A stretch of DNA of 64,000 nucleotides from Ilumatobacteraceae bacterium. GTDB taxonomy: Bacteria > Actinomycetota > Acidimicrobiia > Acidimicrobiales > Ilumatobacteraceae. Positions 37,112 through 46,653 of this stretch are shown here, piece after piece. Both the position numbers and the translations under genes were made by a program. Under the pieces are notes generated by a model. That model did no database searches. It was not told where the DNA came from and saw nothing but the letters and a program-made list of their open reading frames with translations. Location: positions 1-64,000 of the forward strand of contig JAGYKR010000006.1 of assembly GCA_018401375.1 (NCBI GenBank). The letters are read 5' to 3'. How positions within the stretch are numbered: position 1 is the stretch's first letter; every line of letters starts with the position of its first letter.

Positions 37112-38377
37112 GTGACCGAGTCCGTGGCAACCGGAGCCGACAAAACCTGTGATGTGTTAGTGGTAGGAGCGGGACCGGCCGGCATCGCCGCCGCGATTGG
37201 AGTCCAGCGCGCTGGCCACTCAGTGCTCGTGATCGACAAAGCCACGTTTCCCCGAGACAAGTGTTGTGGGGACGGTTTAACCACGTTGGCTCTGCGCGAA
37301 CTCGAGGCACTCGGCCTCCTCCCCGAGCAGGTCACGAACTGGATGGATGTGGACTCTGCATGGCTGCGTTCCCCCTCGGGACGCGAGGTGCAGGTCCCGC
37401 TCCCCTCCGAGGGCCGTTATGCCGCCATCGCACCCCGCATAGACCTCGATGATGCGCTGGTACGCCACGCCCGCAGTCTCGGCGTGGAACTCGCCGAGGG
37501 CCACGGGCTGAACACGGCGAGCACCTCGAGTGCTGCAGTGCGTGACCGTGGGACGGCAATCGACGTGGACGTGACGGGCATCGGAACCGTGCGGGCCCGA
37601 CAGGTGATCGCCGCCGATGGCATGTGGAGCCCGGTCCGCAAGGCACTCGGCCTCAATGAGGCCGGCTACCTCGGCGAGTGGCATGCATTTCGTCAGTATG
37701 CCCAACAGGTAGAAGGCCCCGCCTCCGAGCGCTTATACGTGTGGTTTGAGAAGGACCTTCTCCCCGGCTACGCCTGGTCCTTCCCGCTACCGGGTGGCCG
37801 AGTCAACATCGGTTTCGGGATGCTGCGCTCGCAGGGCACAAAGACGGGCGAGATGGCCGATCTGTGGGCGGATCTTTTGCAGCGACCACATATCCGGGAA
37901 GCGCTCGGCCCCCGGGCAGAACTCGAGGACCGTCACACGGCCTGGCCGATCCCCGCTCGGATCAATAAGGCCGTGCTATCAGCCTCGAGGGTCATGTTTG
38001 TGGGCGACGCTGCTGCGGCCACCGACGTTTTGACCGGTGAGGGAATTGGCCAAGCGCTATTGACAGGGAGACTCGCTGCCGAAGCGATCTGCACTCACGA
38101 TCTGTTGGATCCGGACGCAGCCCGCCTCGCCTACCAACGAGCGGCTCGCCATCATCTGGTGGCCGATCACCAGATGTCGGCGGCGCTCGGACGGGTGTTG
38201 CGCTCCGAACGCGGCGCCCGGGGCGCCTTGGCCGTGATCTCTCATTCCGGCGACTGGGGCAAACGGAACTTCGCCCGTTGGATGTTTGAGGACGAGCCCC
38301 GCGCTGTGGCCTTGACTCCAAAGCGCTGGCACCGGGGTTTCCTCAAACAACCCGGTGCCTACGCTCAGGCAAAATAA
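37112..38377 (+). CDS. geranylgeranyl reductase family FAD-dependent oxidoreductase
   Basis: This 421-residue flavoprotein of the GR2 group has the N-terminal FAD site VLVVGAGPAGIAAAIGVQRAG, the motif FPRDKCCGDGLT (the cysteine-rich substrate segment of GGR proteins), VIAADGMWSPVRKALG and the second FAD motif MFVGDAAAATDVLTGEGIGQAL. Family members saturate isoprenoid chains of lipids, quinones or chlorophylls. In actinobacteria a frequent role is menaquinone side-chain reduction, but the neighbours do not show which applies here. It is divergent from the SDR-MaoC pair and its stop touches the LLM gene. Confidence 0.9.
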   Translation: MTESVATGADKTCDVLVVGAGPAGIAAAIGVQRAGHSVLVIDKATFPRDKCCGDGLTTLALRELEALGLLPEQVTNWMDVDSAWLRSPSGREVQVPLPSEGRYAAIAPRIDLDDALVRHARSLGVELAEGHGLNTASTSSAAVRDRGTAIDVDVTGIGTVRARQVIAADGMWSPVRKALGLNEAGYLGEWHAFRQYAQQVEGPASERLYVWFEKDLLPGYAWSFPLPGGRVNIGFGMLRSQGTKTGEMADLWADLLQRPHIREALGPRAELEDRHTAWPIPARINKAVLSASRVMFVGDAAAATDVLTGEGIGQALLTGRLAAEAICTHDLLDPDAARLAYQRAARHHLVADHQMSAALGRVLRSERGARGALAVISHSGDWGKRNFARWMFEDEPRAVALTPKRWHRGFLKQPGAYAQAK

Positions 38378-39424
38378 TCAGTCGATCATTGCGCGCAGTT
38401 TCTCCACTGTGGCCACCGGATCCTTGCCCACCGGAGAGACCGACAGGTGGGTCACACCCGCCTCTTTGTAGGCCGCAAGACGCTCTTTGACGTAGGAGGT
38501 GGGCCCAACGAGGTTGGTGTTTTCCAACATCTGCGCAGGCACAGCGGCCGCAGCCTCATCTTTTTTGCCGGAGAGGTACAGGTCCTGGATCTCGATGGCC
38601 TCGTCCACATATCCGTACTTCTGGCAGATCGAGTTGTAGAAGTTCTGATCCCGAGCGCCCATTCCACCCACGTACAGAGCCACATTCGGACGGGCCATAT
38701 CGAGGATTTTGTGCTGGGCCGGAGCGTCGAGCGAATCGTCGATTGCGACCATGCCACCGGCGGAGATCTGCAACTGACCGAGCGATGGGTCACGCTTAGC
38801 GATTCCGGCTTTCAGTTCATCACCCCACACCGAATGGAACTTTTCGGGATCAAAGAAGATCGGCAGCCAGCCGTCGGCGAACTCGGCGGTCGCGGTGACC
38901 GACAGACCCATCAGCGAGGCCCAAAAGATCGGGATATTGGACCGCACCGGATGGTTGATCAGCTTCAGTGATTTGCCGAGGCCGGTGCCTTGCCCTTCGG
39001 GCAACGGGATCTTGACGGTGGGGCCGTCGTATTCCACTTTTTCGCGCTTCCAGGTCATCCGGCAGACGTTGATGTAATCGCGGATTCGCGGCATCGGCTT
39101 TTCGTAGGGAACGCCGTGGAATCCCTCAATCACCTGTGGGCCAGACGCACCGAGACCGAGGATGAATCGGCCCTCACTCACGTAGTCGAGTCCGGCAGCG
39201 GTCTGCGCCATGCATGTCGCTGTGCGGGAGAACACATTCAAGATGCCCGAACCGATTTCGATCCTGGAGGTCTTCGCCGCTAGATAACCCATCTGGCTGA
39301 CCGCATCGAAGCTGTAGGCCTCAGGCACCCAGACCACATCGAGGCCAGCGGATTCGAGTTCTTGAACACGCTTGACGTCCGCATGGAAGTCGCCGGAATA
39401 GTTGATCATCATTGAGAGCTTCAT
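38378..39424 (-). CDS. LLM class F420-dependent oxidoreductase
   Basis: This 348-residue TIM-barrel protein is of the bacterial luciferase superfamily. The family features are MKLSMMINYSGDF, GLDVVWVPEAYSFDAVSQMGYLAAKTSRIEIGSGILNVFSRT and LDYVSEGRFILGLGASGPQV. The pattern TSRIEIGSGI followed by the RTP-like FSRT is common in the F420-using actinobacterial branch, so F420 is more likely than FMN. The substrate is unknown; in mycobacteria related proteins act on lipids or xenobiotics. It stands 47 bp downstream of larE with a hairpin between them. Confidence 0.9.
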   Translation of the reverse strand: MKLSMMINYSGDFHADVKRVQELESAGLDVVWVPEAYSFDAVSQMGYLAAKTSRIEIGSGILNVFSRTATCMAQTAAGLDYVSEGRFILGLGASGPQVIEGFHGVPYEKPMPRIRDYINVCRMTWKREKVEYDGPTVKIPLPEGQGTGLGKSLKLINHPVRSNIPIFWASLMGLSVTATAEFADGWLPIFFDPEKFHSVWGDELKAGIAKRDPSLGQLQISAGGMVAIDDSLDAPAQHKILDMARPNVALYVGGMGARDQNFYNSICQKYGYVDEAIEIQDLYLSGKKDEAAAAVPAQMLENTNLVGPTSYVKERLAAYKEAGVTHLSVSPVGKDPVATVEKLRAMID

Positions 39425-39440
39425 ATAGCCCTCAGGTTAG

Positions 39441-39466
39441 GACTCGTGGCTGCGCACCGACGAGTC
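39441..39466. other. inverted repeat between larE and the LLM gene
   Basis: GACTCGT (39441-39447) and ACGAGTC (39460-39466) form a perfect 7-bp stem with a 12-nt loop. There is no T run, so it could be either a processing hairpin or an operator for the LLM gene. Confidence 0.35.
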
Positions 39467-39471
39467 ACGGT

Positions 39472-40266
39472 TCAGGAGTTCAAGTTCCCGGAGCGGAAGC
39501 CTTCAAGATCGAGGGTCACATACCGATAGCCGGCGGATTTTGCTGCGGCGACCACCTTCTCACGATGCAGCATCACGGCGTCGATCTCGCCAAGGTCCAC
39601 TTCGATCCGACAGGTCTGGTCATAGTGACGCACCCGCACCTGCGCGATCCCCATCCGATGCAGAGCGTCCTCAACACGCTCCACTTTGGACAACACCGCC
39701 ACCGTGACCTCGGTGCCGTACGGGATGCGACTGGCAAGGCATGCCGCAGCCGGCTTATCCCAGGTCCGCAGGCCCAGGATGCGCGAGGCCTCCCGGATCT
39801 CGGCTTTCGTGAACCCAGCGCTCACTAACGGAAACTGGGCGCCGGCCTCCGCCGCCGCCCGCTGGCCGGGGCGATGGTCTCCGAGGTCGTCGAGATTCAC
39901 GCCGAGTACCACGGTGGCCTGCTCAGATGCTGCGATCGGCGCCACCACATCCATGAGTTCGGCCTTGCAGTGGAAGCAGCGGTCCGGATCGTTCTGACGG
40001 TAGGCGGCCCGTTCCATTTCAGCGGTGGTCACCGGAGTCCAACGCAAGCCCCATTCGGCGGCCAGGAGACGACAATCCTCGGCCTCGCTACCGGCCAACG
40101 AAGGCGACACCGCTGTCACCGCGTGAGCTTGGGCTCCGAGCACTCGATGCGATACCGCAGCCAGAAAAGCTGAATCGGCTCCGCCGGAGAAAGCGATCAC
40201 CACCGAGCCGAGATCACGCAGATCAGCCTCGAGTTGCTCGAGTTTTGCAGCGATCATCGGTGACAC
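39472..40266 (-). CDS. larE: ATP-dependent sacrificial sulfur transferase LarE
   Basis: LarE donates sulfur from its own cysteine to build the nickel-pincer nucleotide cofactor of lactate racemase and related LarA enzymes. The PP-loop is SGGADS (residues 27-32). CFHCK (C97, C100) and C176 in KPAAACLASRIPYG are present; C176 matches the sacrificial cysteine position in Lactobacillus LarE. Length (264 aa) is normal. The partners LarB, LarC and any LarA are not in the window. Start GTG 40266 or ATG 40257. It is divergent from the GH29-like gene with only a short gap. Confidence 0.93.
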   Translation of the reverse strand: MSPMIAAKLEQLEADLRDLGSVVIAFSGGADSAFLAAVSHRVLGAQAHAVTAVSPSLAGSEAEDCRLLAAEWGLRWTPVTTAEMERAAYRQNDPDRCFHCKAELMDVVAPIAASEQATVVLGVNLDDLGDHRPGQRAAAEAGAQFPLVSAGFTKAEIREASRILGLRTWDKPAAACLASRIPYGTEVTVAVLSKVERVEDALHRMGIAQVRVRHYDQTCRIEVDLGEIDAVMLHREKVVAAAKSAGYRYVTLDLEGFRSGNLNS

Positions 40267-40309
40267 ATCCGACAGTGTGCCAGAACGCGACTCTCCTTCA
40301 GCGTTGCTG

Positions 40310-42475
40310 ATGCGCGATACTCACCACTGCATGGCAGATCTACTCAGGTGGCGCCATCGACGTTACGGCTTGTTCCTGCAAGCCAACCTGGCTTCGGTAC
40401 CAGCGTGGGCTCCGATCGGTCTCGATGCGAGCCGCTACCTGGACTATCTCGAGGATCCAGAGCTGTCGGTGGAGGTGGCAGCACATCACCGTGCCCGCTG
40501 GGATCATGTGCTCGAGTCCTCGGAGTTTTTGCCTTTGCTGCACTTCGCACTGTTTGACCCCGAGCAGTGGGTGGATCTCGCAAAAGCCGCCGGCATGAGC
40601 CATATCGTGCACATGGCCAAGGACACTGATGGATTGTGCTGGTGGGACGCACCCCGCGCGAACCTCGATGTGATGTCGGCTGGTCCGAGCCGGGATGTGG
40701 TCGGTGCGTTAGCCACTACCTGCGAGCGCAGCGGCCTGGCCTTCGGTACTGCCTTCGCCTTCAATCTCGCCTCGGACAGTGACGGGGACCTCGAGGACCA
40801 GCTCACCCAGATCAGCGATCTCGTTGAACGCGTCGGTAGCCGCTACCTCCTCGGGGTCAACACTGCGCACGGGCCGGTCTCACAATTGGTTTCCGGTCTT
40901 CTCGCACGCCTCCGTGAGGCCCATCCCGACCTGATCCTCAGCGACACGATGGGGGCACCTGATCCGGACCGGGTCACCCGCCTGACGTGTCCCCCAGAGG
41001 AAATATCGGAACAACCGTGGGAGCTGGTGCTCGGTCTCGGGGCTGGTCGTGGCCACAATCGGACAGAGACCGCTCAGCACCGATTAACCCCCGATCAGAT
41101 CGTTGGTCTGTTGACCGAGGTGATCGCCAAGGGCGGACACCTGATGATTGCCGTGGGAGTCGGAGCCGACGGCCGGATTCCTGAACACCATGCGGTCGCG
41201 CTGCGGTCTGCCGGCACGTGGATCACCGCCCATTCAGATCTCGTGCACGAGGGCACCCCTTGGGAGACCTGGGGTACCGATCAGGTGCGGTACTTAAGGA
41301 CCGGCATCATCGATGAACGGGGAGAATGCTTGTGGATCATCGATCTTGCCCGCCGCGGCGAGTTCGCAGCGCTCGGATCTGCGGTAGGTGAAATCACCAC
41401 GGTCCTCTATGACGCTGGTCCTACCGCATCCACGGGAACTCAAGCGCCGCTTGTGACGTGGGAACAGAGTCCAGATGGCTTGCGGGTCCACGCTGAACGT
41501 CGAGCACACCGGCGCGATGCTGACCCATCAACGATCGCGGTCTACCGCGTGTGGTTGCGCCCGATTGAGCCCGGCGATCCCGGCTTGTTTGATCCCGAGT
41601 TGTTCCCGGCGCCAAGTATCGATCTGACTGCGGTGCTCGCCGCCGCACCGCCCGGATCAGTGGTCCAACTGGGCGATGCGTCCTATGTAGGCGGCGGGAA
41701 GGTCCCCGAGGGGCTTACGGTGCGCGGTCTCGGACCGAATCGGACCCGGATTCTCGTCGATCCTTCCCGTCCCTTAGAGATCGGGAGCAACACCCGCATC
41801 GAGTTCACCCGCATCGAGCCTGATCCTTTGGCACCAGCTGATCTTTCCCTTCATGCCGGTCCGATCCTCACAGTAGGCGGGTCACAAGCGGTGCTACTCG
41901 GCGTGAAGGTGGACGGCTCGGTCCATGTCACGGGCACCAATCATCTGCTGCGTAGTTGCGAACTCAGCGGGCTGATCGGAATGCAGATCGAACATCTCAC
42001 CGTGTCGCGTTCGCACCTCCATAGCGGGGCCGTTCGGGCCGGAACCGGAATCGAACTGCACGGTGGCTCCCAGCATCTGATCGAGAACTGTGAAATCCAC
42101 GGGTACCGGGCTGCCGTCACCGGCACCGCAACGGATCACATGACGGTCAGAGGAAACGCGATCACCAACGCTGTGTGGGGGATCCGCGCCATCAACTGTG
42201 AATCACCACACCTGATCGGCAACTCAGTGCGAACCACCACTCGGGCCACCGAGATCGATGGTGGTTCGGGTGCAGTGATCGATGCCAATGCCGTCTCCAA
42301 TGGAGATAGCGGATGTCTGATTCGTAACGGGGCGACGGCAGCCGTGGTCAGTGGGAATCACTGGCAAAGCTGTCGGATCGGTCTCATGTTGTGGGGGGCC
42401 GGCGAGGTGATCCACCATTCCAATATGGCGGTCGGCCTCCTCGAACCCGAGCAAGCCTTAGTCCTCGGACCCTGA
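40310..42475 (+). CDS. GH29-like (alpha-L-fucosidase-related) domain fused to a right-handed beta-helix
   Basis: The N-terminal 350 residues match the alpha-L-fucosidase fold: RRYGLFLQANLASVPAWAPIG, then FALFDPEQWVDLAKAAGMSHIV, AKDTDGLCWWDAP and DLILSDTMGAP. The last aligns with the family nucleophile motif and keeps its Asp (about D212), but the two fucose-binding histidines of KHHDGF are replaced by Asp-Thr. The C-terminal half (about residue 440 on) repeats short strands such as HLIENCEIHGYRAAV and MTVRGNAITNAVWGI, typical of pectate-lyase-like beta-helices. No signal peptide is seen. Start may be GTG 40277, ATG 40310 or ATG 40331. The domain pairing and altered pocket suggest a new specificity or no hydrolase activity. 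Confidence 0.75.
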   Translation: MRDTHHCMADLLRWRHRRYGLFLQANLASVPAWAPIGLDASRYLDYLEDPELSVEVAAHHRARWDHVLESSEFLPLLHFALFDPEQWVDLAKAAGMSHIVHMAKDTDGLCWWDAPRANLDVMSAGPSRDVVGALATTCERSGLAFGTAFAFNLASDSDGDLEDQLTQISDLVERVGSRYLLGVNTAHGPVSQLVSGLLARLREAHPDLILSDTMGAPDPDRVTRLTCPPEEISEQPWELVLGLGAGRGHNRTETAQHRLTPDQIVGLLTEVIAKGGHLMIAVGVGADGRIPEHHAVALRSAGTWITAHSDLVHEGTPWETWGTDQVRYLRTGIIDERGECLWIIDLARRGEFAALGSAVGEITTVLYDAGPTASTGTQAPLVTWEQSPDGLRVHAERRAHRRDADPSTIAVYRVWLRPIEPGDPGLFDPELFPAPSIDLTAVLAAAPPGSVVQLGDASYVGGGKVPEGLTVRGLGPNRTRILVDPSRPLEIGSNTRIEFTRIEPDPLAPADLSLHAGPILTVGGSQAVLLGVKVDGSVHVTGTNHLLRSCELSGLIGMQIEHLTVSRSHLHSGAVRAGTGIELHGGSQHLIENCEIHGYRAAVTGTATDHMTVRGNAITNAVWGIRAINCESPHLIGNSVRTTTRATEIDGGSGAVIDANAVSNGDSGCLIRNGATAAVVSGNHWQSCRIGLMLWGAGEVIHHSNMAVGLLEPEQALVLGP

Positions 42476-42494
42476 CAACAGGGACCCGGGCAGG

Positions 42495-44333
42495 TCAGGA
42501 GTTAGCGGCGGCCATCGACGCCCGCTTGGCGGCGCGCCCACGCTCCGTGGGATCGAGTTCCACCTTGCGCAAACGGATGCTCTTCGGGGTGACTTCCACG
42601 CATTCATCGGAACTGATGAACTCAAGCGCGTGTTCCAGAGAGAGAGTGCGGGGCGGCGTCAACTTGACGGTCTCGTCAGAAGATGAAGCACGCATGTTGG
42701 TGAGCTTTTTTTCCCGGCAGATGTTGACGTCCATGTCCCCGGCCCGGGAGTTCTCTCCAACGATCATCCCGCAGTACACCTCGGTGCCGGGGCTGACCAT
42801 CATTGAGCAGCGTTCCTGCAGGCTCACCATTGCATAGGTGGTGGTTGGACCGGAACGATCCGACACGATCACGCCGGTGGGCCGAGCGCGAATCTCGCCC
42901 ACCCATGGCTCATAGCCCTCAAAGACGTGGCTGATGACGCCGGTGCCGCGAGTTTCGGTCATGAACTCGGTCCGAAAACCAATCAGCCCGCGGGCTGGCA
43001 CCACATAATCGAGGCGAACCCAACCCAAACCGTGGTTCACCATGTTCTGCATCCGGCCCTTGCGGGCAGCGAGCAACTGGGTGGCTGCGCCGAGATGCTC
43101 GTCGGGAACGTCAATCGTGACCCGCTCCATCGGTTCGTGCACCGCGCCGTCGATGTGCTTGACCACAACCTGGGGCTTACCGACGGTGAGCTCAAAGCCC
43201 TCACGACGCATGGTCTCAATCAACACAGCGAGCTGCAACTCGCCGCGAGCCTGCACATCCCATGCATCGGGACGGTCCGTCGGGTTGACGCGAATGCTGA
43301 CGTTGCCAACCAGTTCGGCCTCGAGCCGGTTCTTCAACATCCGTGCTGTCAACTTGGTGCCTTCCCGACCGGCGATCGGCGAGGTATTGATCCCGATCGT
43401 CATCGACAGGGCGGGCTCGTCCACGGTGATGGTGGGGAGCGGACGGGGATCTTCGGGATCAGCGAGGGTTTCCCCGATGGTGATCTCCTCAAAACCGGCC
43501 ACAGCTACGAGGTCACCGGGGCCAGCAGAGTCCACTGATACTCGAGTGAGGGCTTCGGTCAAGAACAACTCGGCGACCTTGCCGCGCTCGATGGTGCCGT
43601 CGAGGCGACACCACGCCACCTGCTGTCCTTTACGGATCGTGCCCTGCATGATGCGACACAACGCCAGACGACCTACGTATTTATTGGCGTCAAGGTTTGT
43701 TACCCAGGCCTGCAGAGGGTGGCCATCGGTGAAGGTGGGGGCGGGCACATGCGCCACGATCACATCGCGCAGAGGTGTGAGGTCCGTACCCACGTCGTCA
43801 GCTGACATTGAGGCCCAGCCGTTGCGGCCCGAACAGTAGACGATCGGGAAATCGAGCTGATGGTCTTTGGCATCGAGGTCTAAGAACAGTTCGTACACCT
43901 CATCGACCACCTCGGCGATGCGGGCATCGGGACGATCCACCTTGTTCACGACGAGGATCACCGGCATGTCCTGAGCCATGGCCTTGCGCAGCACAAAACG
44001 GGTCTGCGGCAGCGGTCCCTCAGCGGCGTCCACGAGCAGCACAATCCCGTCCACCATGGTCAACGCCCGCTCGACCTCGCCACCAAAGTCAGCGTGGCCG
44101 GGAGTATCCACGATGTTAAACGTGATGTCGTCCCAGACCACCGAGGTGTTCTTGGCGAGGATGGTGATCCCCTTTTCGCGTTCGAGGTCGTTGGAGTCCA
44201 TGACCCTTTCGGCCACCGACTCATTGGAACGAAACGCTCCCGACTGGTGCAACAAGGAATCCACGAGCGTGGTTTTTCCGTGGTCAACGTGAGCGACGAT
44301 GGCGATATTGCGGAGGTCTGTGCGGATACCCAT
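42495..44333 (-). CDS. typA: translational GTPase TypA/BipA
   Basis: TypA is a ribosome-binding GTPase related to EF-G and LepA, involved in ribosome assembly and stress response. The 612-residue protein begins with the G1 motif [17 protein letters not shown], then [16 protein letters not shown] (G3) and [10 protein letters not shown] (G4). The C-terminal domain has [29 protein letters not shown], specific to the BipA family. Its stop lies 19 bp from the GH29-like stop (convergent). The upstream gap is shared with vapBC. Confidence 0.97.
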   Translation of the reverse strand: MGIRTDLRNIAIVAHVDHGKTTLVDSLLHQSGAFRSNESVAERVMDSNDLEREKGITILAKNTSVVWDDITFNIVDTPGHADFGGEVERALTMVDGIVLLVDAAEGPLPQTRFVLRKAMAQDMPVILVVNKVDRPDARIAEVVDEVYELFLDLDAKDHQLDFPIVYCSGRNGWASMSADDVGTDLTPLRDVIVAHVPAPTFTDGHPLQAWVTNLDANKYVGRLALCRIMQGTIRKGQQVAWCRLDGTIERGKVAELFLTEALTRVSVDSAGPGDLVAVAGFEEITIGETLADPEDPRPLPTITVDEPALSMTIGINTSPIAGREGTKLTARMLKNRLEAELVGNVSIRVNPTDRPDAWDVQARGELQLAVLIETMRREGFELTVGKPQVVVKHIDGAVHEPMERVTIDVPDEHLGAATQLLAARKGRMQNMVNHGLGWVRLDYVVPARGLIGFRTEFMTETRGTGVISHVFEGYEPWVGEIRARPTGVIVSDRSGPTTTYAMVSLQERCSMMVSPGTEVYCGMIVGENSRAGDMDVNICREKKLTNMRASSSDETVKLTPPRTLSLEHALEFISSDECVEVTPKSIRLRKVELDPTERGRAAKRASMAAANS

Positions 44334-44429
44334 AACGAGCCGACGCTAACGCGAAGCAGCCTCATTACCTCCGGAACACAACGTGACACTCGCCCGTTGC
44401 ATGAGGAACAACGACAACGACTCAGATGC

Positions 44430-44460
44430 GATATATACGAGTAAGCTGGGGATATATATT
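44430..44460 (+). promoter_or_regulatory. vapBC operator/promoter with two GATATATA direct repeats
   Basis: GATATATA occurs at 44430-44437 and 44451-44458, 21 bp apart or two helical turns, so both face the same side of DNA. TATATT at 44455-44460 ends 6 nt before the vapB ATG and can serve as -10, making the transcript leaderless. Toxin-antitoxin complexes commonly bind such paired sites. Confidence 0.5.
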
Positions 44461-44466
44461 GAAGGT

Positions 44467-44661
44467 ATGACCAAGCGCCTCATCGATATCGACGAAGATG
44501 CCCTCGCTGCGGCCCGGGCATCCCTCGGCACACGGACGCTGAAGGACACAGTAAACGAGTCCTTACGCTTAGTCGCCAAGAACCGTTCCGCTCGCCTTGG
44601 CTCCGCTCTCGCCGACCTCGCCGAGTTTGATCTCGACGATCGATCAGACGCCTGGCGCTGA
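44467..44661 (+). CDS. vapB: type II antitoxin, VapB family
   Basis: This 64-residue antitoxin has an N-terminal ribbon-helix-helix type segment (MTKRLIDIDEDALAAARASLG, then TLKDTVNESLRLV) and an acidic C-terminal tail that would fill the toxin active site (LADLAEFDLDDRSDAWR). ATG 44467 is chosen because family similarity begins there; the longer frame to 44383 has no similarity. Its stop shares a base with the toxin start (TGATG). The pattern fits the MTKRTxxI(D/N)xxxLxxA antitoxins of actinobacteria. Confidence 0.92.
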   Translation: MTKRLIDIDEDALAAARASLGTRTLKDTVNESLRLVAKNRSARLGSALADLAEFDLDDRSDAWR

Positions 44662-45062
44662 TGTACCTGCTGGACACGAGTGTTCTCACGAGGCTTCGAG
44701 TGCCCGAGATTCTCAATCAACTCAGGATCTTCAGTGAACACGGACTCTCCCGAACCACTCTTACTGATCTCGAGATCTGCTATTCAGCAAGCAACGGTGA
44801 CGAGTGGAACACCTTGAAGTCAGCGCTCGAAGCGTTCAAAAGAATTGACATCGAGCCCCATCACTTCAATCGGGCAGGCCAGATTCAAGAGCGCCTCGCC
44901 GCTTCCGGCCTAAAAGGTCGCAAGGTTCCCGATCTCCTCATCGCCGCCGCTGCTGAAGCCCATTCGCTCATCCTGATCCACTACGACGCCGACTTCGATC
45001 ACATCTCCGCGATCACGGGACAGCCAAGCGAATGGATCCTGCCGCGAGGCTCTGTTAACTGA
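44661..45062 (+). CDS. vapC: type II toxin, VapC-type PIN-domain ribonuclease
   Basis: This 133-residue PIN-domain RNase cleaves specific tRNA or rRNA. The metal-binding acidic residues are present: D5 (YLLDTSVLT), E38 (TDLEICYSA), D91 (KVPDLLIAAAAE), and D109-D113 (HYDADFDHI). These are the standard four acidic positions, so the toxin looks intact. It is translationally coupled to vapB and convergent with the acyl-CoA ligase gene, overlapping its end by 8 bp. Confidence 0.95.
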   Translation: MYLLDTSVLTRLRVPEILNQLRIFSEHGLSRTTLTDLEICYSASNGDEWNTLKSALEAFKRIDIEPHHFNRAGQIQERLAASGLKGRKVPDLLIAAAAEAHSLILIHYDADFDHISAITGQPSEWILPRGSVN

Positions 45063-46620
45063 CCCGCCGGTCGCGTCCAGCCCAATACGGCTCGCGCAGA
45101 TCCTTCTTCAAGATCTTGCCGCTCGGGTTGCGTGGCAACATGTCCGCCCATTCCACTTTGGAGGGACACTTAAACCCGGCCAAGCGCTCCCGGCTGTACG
45201 CAATGATCTCGGCCTCGGTCACCTCGCTGTCGGGGACGCGAACCACGATCGCGATCGGAGACTCACCCCACTTTTCGTCAGGGATGCCGATCACTGCACA
45301 GTCGGCGATGGCGGGGTGCCCCATGAGCACGTTCTCCACCTCGGCGGGATAGATGTTTTCCCCTCCGGACACGATCATGTCTTTGACTCGGTCGTGGATA
45401 TACAAGAAGCCGTCGGCATCGAGATATCCGGCGTCACCGGTCTTAAACCACCCGTCAGCGGTGATGACCTTGGCGGTCTCTTCGGGCATCTTCCAGTAGC
45501 CAGCCATGACCTGTTCGGAGCGCACCCAGATCTCCCCCACCGCACCTTGCTCCACGGGTTCGCCGGTATCGGAGTCCACCACCTTGATCTCCACACCCGG
45601 TCCGGGCAGGCCGCAAGAACGCAGCCGATGCCGCAACGGGCCGGCGGGATCATGGTCCTCGGGGGCCAAGTTCACCACCGAACCGGTTGTCTCGGTTAGA
45701 CCGTAGGCCTGCCAAAACTTGCACTTAAACACTTTCATTGAACCAACGAGCACCTCTTCAGAGATCGGTGAAGCCCCGTAGACCATCACGCGCAGGCTCG
45801 GAAACTCTGCCTGATCGATACCAGGCACCATCAACATGAACTGCAGCGCAACCGGCACCAAAAGCGCGTTCGTGATCTGATATTCCTGCATCAACCCCAC
45901 GAGACGGGCCGGATCCAGATCCCGCAGGATCACGCTCGTACAGCCCTGATACATCCCGGCGGTGGCCCACCCGCCACCTGCGATGTGAAACAGCGGCATC
46001 GCCACGAGGTTCACCGAGTCGGGGGTGAGTTCCCAGATCTCCTTTGCGATCGGTAGGAGTCCGAAGAAGTTCCGGTTAGCGAGCATCACGCCCTTGGGCC
46101 TGCCAGTGGTGCCCGAGGAGTACAACTGGAAGGCCACGTCCTCCCATGCGCTCACGACGCCCGGATCTACAGGCGAGGCTGCATCGCGCCACTCTTCATA
46201 GGACAGGTACCCATCGTGACCGCCAATCACCACGATGGTGGTGACCGAGGTCAGGTTCGCCGCTATCGCATCGAGGATCCCCACGAAATCCGGTCCGACT
46301 ACCAGCACCTTTGCTTCGGAGTCATTGACGATGTATTCCACCTCTGGGGCCGCTAACCGCCAGTTCACGTCCACGGTGACGGCGTTCAACATTGCCGCAC
46401 CAAAGAACACCTCAAAGTGCTCACAGCCGTTCTTATCCAAAAACGCCACGCGGTCTTGAGCGGCCACTCCGGCCGACCCCAGCGCATCTGCCACTCGGGC
46501 TGACGCAGTGAGCAACTCTGACCAGGTCATGGTCACATCGTTCAGGATCAATGCTGGATGATCGGGACGTGCTGTCCCGTGGACTCGAACGATGTCAGCT
46601 AGCGAGGTGATGGATTCCAT
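45055..46620 (-). CDS. acyl-CoA synthetase (AMP-dependent ligase)
   Basis: This 521-residue ANL-superfamily ligase activates a carboxylic acid as its CoA thioester. The P-loop is YSSGTTGRPKGVMLANRN. The A5 motif is QAYGLTETTG, and the hinge and lysine motifs are DRVKDMIVSGGENIYPAEVE and NPSGKILKKDLRE. The IVSGGENIYPAEVE version is close to FadD13-like and benzoate-type ligases. ATG 46620 (MESITSL) or GTG 46638. It is the last gene of the six-gene catabolic operon, after the P450, and would activate the product or substrate of that pathway. Confidence 0.93.
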   Translation of the reverse strand: MESITSLADIVRVHGTARPDHPALILNDVTMTWSELLTASARVADALGSAGVAAQDRVAFLDKNGCEHFEVFFGAAMLNAVTVDVNWRLAAPEVEYIVNDSEAKVLVVGPDFVGILDAIAANLTSVTTIVVIGGHDGYLSYEEWRDAASPVDPGVVSAWEDVAFQLYSSGTTGRPKGVMLANRNFFGLLPIAKEIWELTPDSVNLVAMPLFHIAGGGWATAGMYQGCTSVILRDLDPARLVGLMQEYQITNALLVPVALQFMLMVPGIDQAEFPSLRVMVYGASPISEEVLVGSMKVFKCKFWQAYGLTETTGSVVNLAPEDHDPAGPLRHRLRSCGLPGPGVEIKVVDSDTGEPVEQGAVGEIWVRSEQVMAGYWKMPEETAKVITADGWFKTGDAGYLDADGFLYIHDRVKDMIVSGGENIYPAEVENVLMGHPAIADCAVIGIPDEKWGESPIAIVVRVPDSEVTEAEIIAYSRERLAGFKCPSKVEWADMLPRNPSGKILKKDLREPYWAGRDRRVS

Positions 46621-46653
46621 GCCTGTGACGTTAGTCACTCATGGATCTACTGG

